NCBI RefSeq assembly: GCF_934309415.1
Contig: NZ_CAKRDI010000049.1
Coordinates: 1-13,488 of the forward strand
Reading direction: 5' to 3'
Source of the DNA: an uncultured Mediterraneibacter sp.
GTDB taxonomy: Bacteria > Bacillota > Clostridia > Lachnospirales > Lachnospiraceae
Length of the DNA stretch: 13,488 bases
Position 1 is the first letter of the stretch; the number at the start of each line of letters is the position of its first letter. Of the stretch, positions 13,187-13,488 are shown in pieces. A program made the translations under genes and the position numbers. A model generated the notes under the pieces. It was not told the DNA's origin and ran no database searches. It saw only the letters and a list, made by a program, of their open reading frames with translations.

Positions 13187-13225
13187 CAGGAGATGATAGA
13201 AAAGACGATCATCTTCTGTTTTTTT
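13187..13225 (+). terminator. strong intrinsic terminator of the redox operon
   Basis: Arms 13187-13197 and 13208-13218 pair over 11 bp with one G-T pair around a 10-base loop, followed directly by seven T's. It lies 80 bases after the operon's last stop codon. Confidence 0.88.
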
Positions 13226-13229
13226 GTTG

Positions 13230-13254
13230 CCAGACATATGACAAAAAAGTCTGG
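13230..13254. repeat. short hairpin after the operon terminator
   Basis: CCAGAC (13230-13235) and GTCTGG (13249-13254) are perfect complements around a 13-base A-rich loop, with CTTTTTAG a few bases later. It may be a back-up terminator. The rest of the 13108-13450 spacer shows no gene; besides the two terminator-like hairpins it holds only the palindromic repeat at 13360-13392. Confidence 0.4.
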
Positions 13255-13359
13255 TGGATCTTTTTAGTATTCTTACTTAGCAATTTTACATGATGTATGT
13301 TATATTCCCATCTTTGACAGTTGGAAAGATAAAAAGGGGCTGTTGACATCTAATAATAT

Positions 13360-13392
13360 GTTACTGTTCACAGCATAGCTGCAAACAGTAAC
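13360..13392. repeat. palindromic repeat GTTACTGTT...AACAGTAAC
   Basis: Nine perfect pairs (13360-13368 with 13384-13392), a 2x2 internal loop, four more pairs (CAGC/GCTG) and an ATA loop form a near-complete hairpin with no T-run. It shares TACTGTTCAC with the element at 4153-4228. Both lie just downstream of gene ends, as dispersed intergenic repeats often do. Confidence 0.55.
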
Positions 13393-13450
13393 GCATCTCG
13401 CCATTCAGAATTGACAGCATTTTAAACCGCCACCCACTGCATTATACTTA

Positions 13451-13488
13451 TTAAAATTTATTTGCCAAATCTTCTGCCTGTTTACAGC
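13451..13488 (-). CDS. possible 3' end of an unidentified minus-strand gene
   Basis: Read leftward from the window edge, one frame gives the eleven residues CKQAEDLANKF and then TAA at 13453-13451. The composition suits a C-terminal helix, and the palindromic repeat follows about 60 bases after the stop. Too little is visible to name a product or to be sure it is coding. Confidence 0.3.
   Translation of the reverse strand, partial: CKQAEDLANKF

Noticed and set aside
13193..13267. 24-codon frame (ATG at 13193) with GGACAGGAG in front
   Set aside because: It runs straight through the operon terminator stem and T-run and has no conserved feature; the purines belong to the hairpin arm.
1..13488. 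CRISPR array, tRNA, rRNA, IS element or phage genes
   Set aside because: No regularly spaced repeats, no cloverleaf or rRNA-like sequence, and no intact transposase, integrase or structural phage protein were seen on either strand by eye.

Overview
The window looks like a chromosomal segment of an anaerobic Firmicute, most likely a gut Lachnospiraceae (Clostridium cluster XIVa). The reasons are an AT-leaning composition, strong purine-rich ribosome binding sites (AGGAGG/GGAGGA), clostridial-style DNA-alkylation-repair, ProX-type and FabK-like proteins, and oxygen-sensitive iron-sulfur flavoenzymes. This assignment is inference from protein style; no rRNA or tRNA gene is present to confirm it.

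Layout. Positions 1-733 hold the 5' part of a minus-strand kptA (RNA 2'-phosphotransferase) and, divergent from it, a 48-codon remnant resembling the C-terminal tail of Rpn/PD-(D/E)XK transposase-family proteins. Positions 797-1338 are a stand-alone unit: a near-consensus promoter, an AT-rich orphan gene for a small membrane protein, and an inverted repeat. Positions 1386-2851 carry two housekeeping-type genes, a ProX/YbaK-type aminoacyl-tRNA deacylase and an AlkD-type DNA alkylation repair protein, closed by a terminator. Positions 2986-4228 hold a single FabK/nitronate-monooxygenase-like flavoprotein whose promoter start point is covered by a FabT-like palindrome; a large palindromic element overlaps its stop codon. 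Positions 4424-5290 carry a gene of unknown function that may contain two L7/L12-like folds, directly abutted by a fragment of an AAA-ATPase/PD-(D/E)XK protein and a terminator.

The most interesting part is 5361-13225. A minus-strand PucR/CdaR-type regulator is transcribed away from a three-gene plus-strand operon: (1) an Isf-like iron-sulfur flavoprotein with a C-terminal zinc-ribbon-like motif; (2) a 707-residue protein joining a NuoG-like [2Fe-2S]/[4Fe-4S] module to a GltD-like NAD(P)H:FAD module; (3) a 930-residue protein joining a degenerate NuoF core that has lost its FMN/NADH loop, an SLBB domain, a NuoF-type [4Fe-4S] domain, a two-cluster ferredoxin and a fumarate-reductase-family FAD domain. 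Genes 2 and 3 overlap by 7 bases. I read this as a soluble NADH-driven wire: hydride enters at the GltD-like FAD, passes through several Fe-S centres, and leaves at the second FAD onto an organic acceptor. The residues that hold fumarate carboxylates in fumarate reductases are not recognisable, so the acceptor is probably not fumarate; an enone- or acrylate-type double bond is a guess. The regulator suggests substrate-responsive expression. A strong intrinsic terminator ends the operon, and the last 260 bases hold another palindromic repeat and the last codons of an unidentified minus-strand gene.
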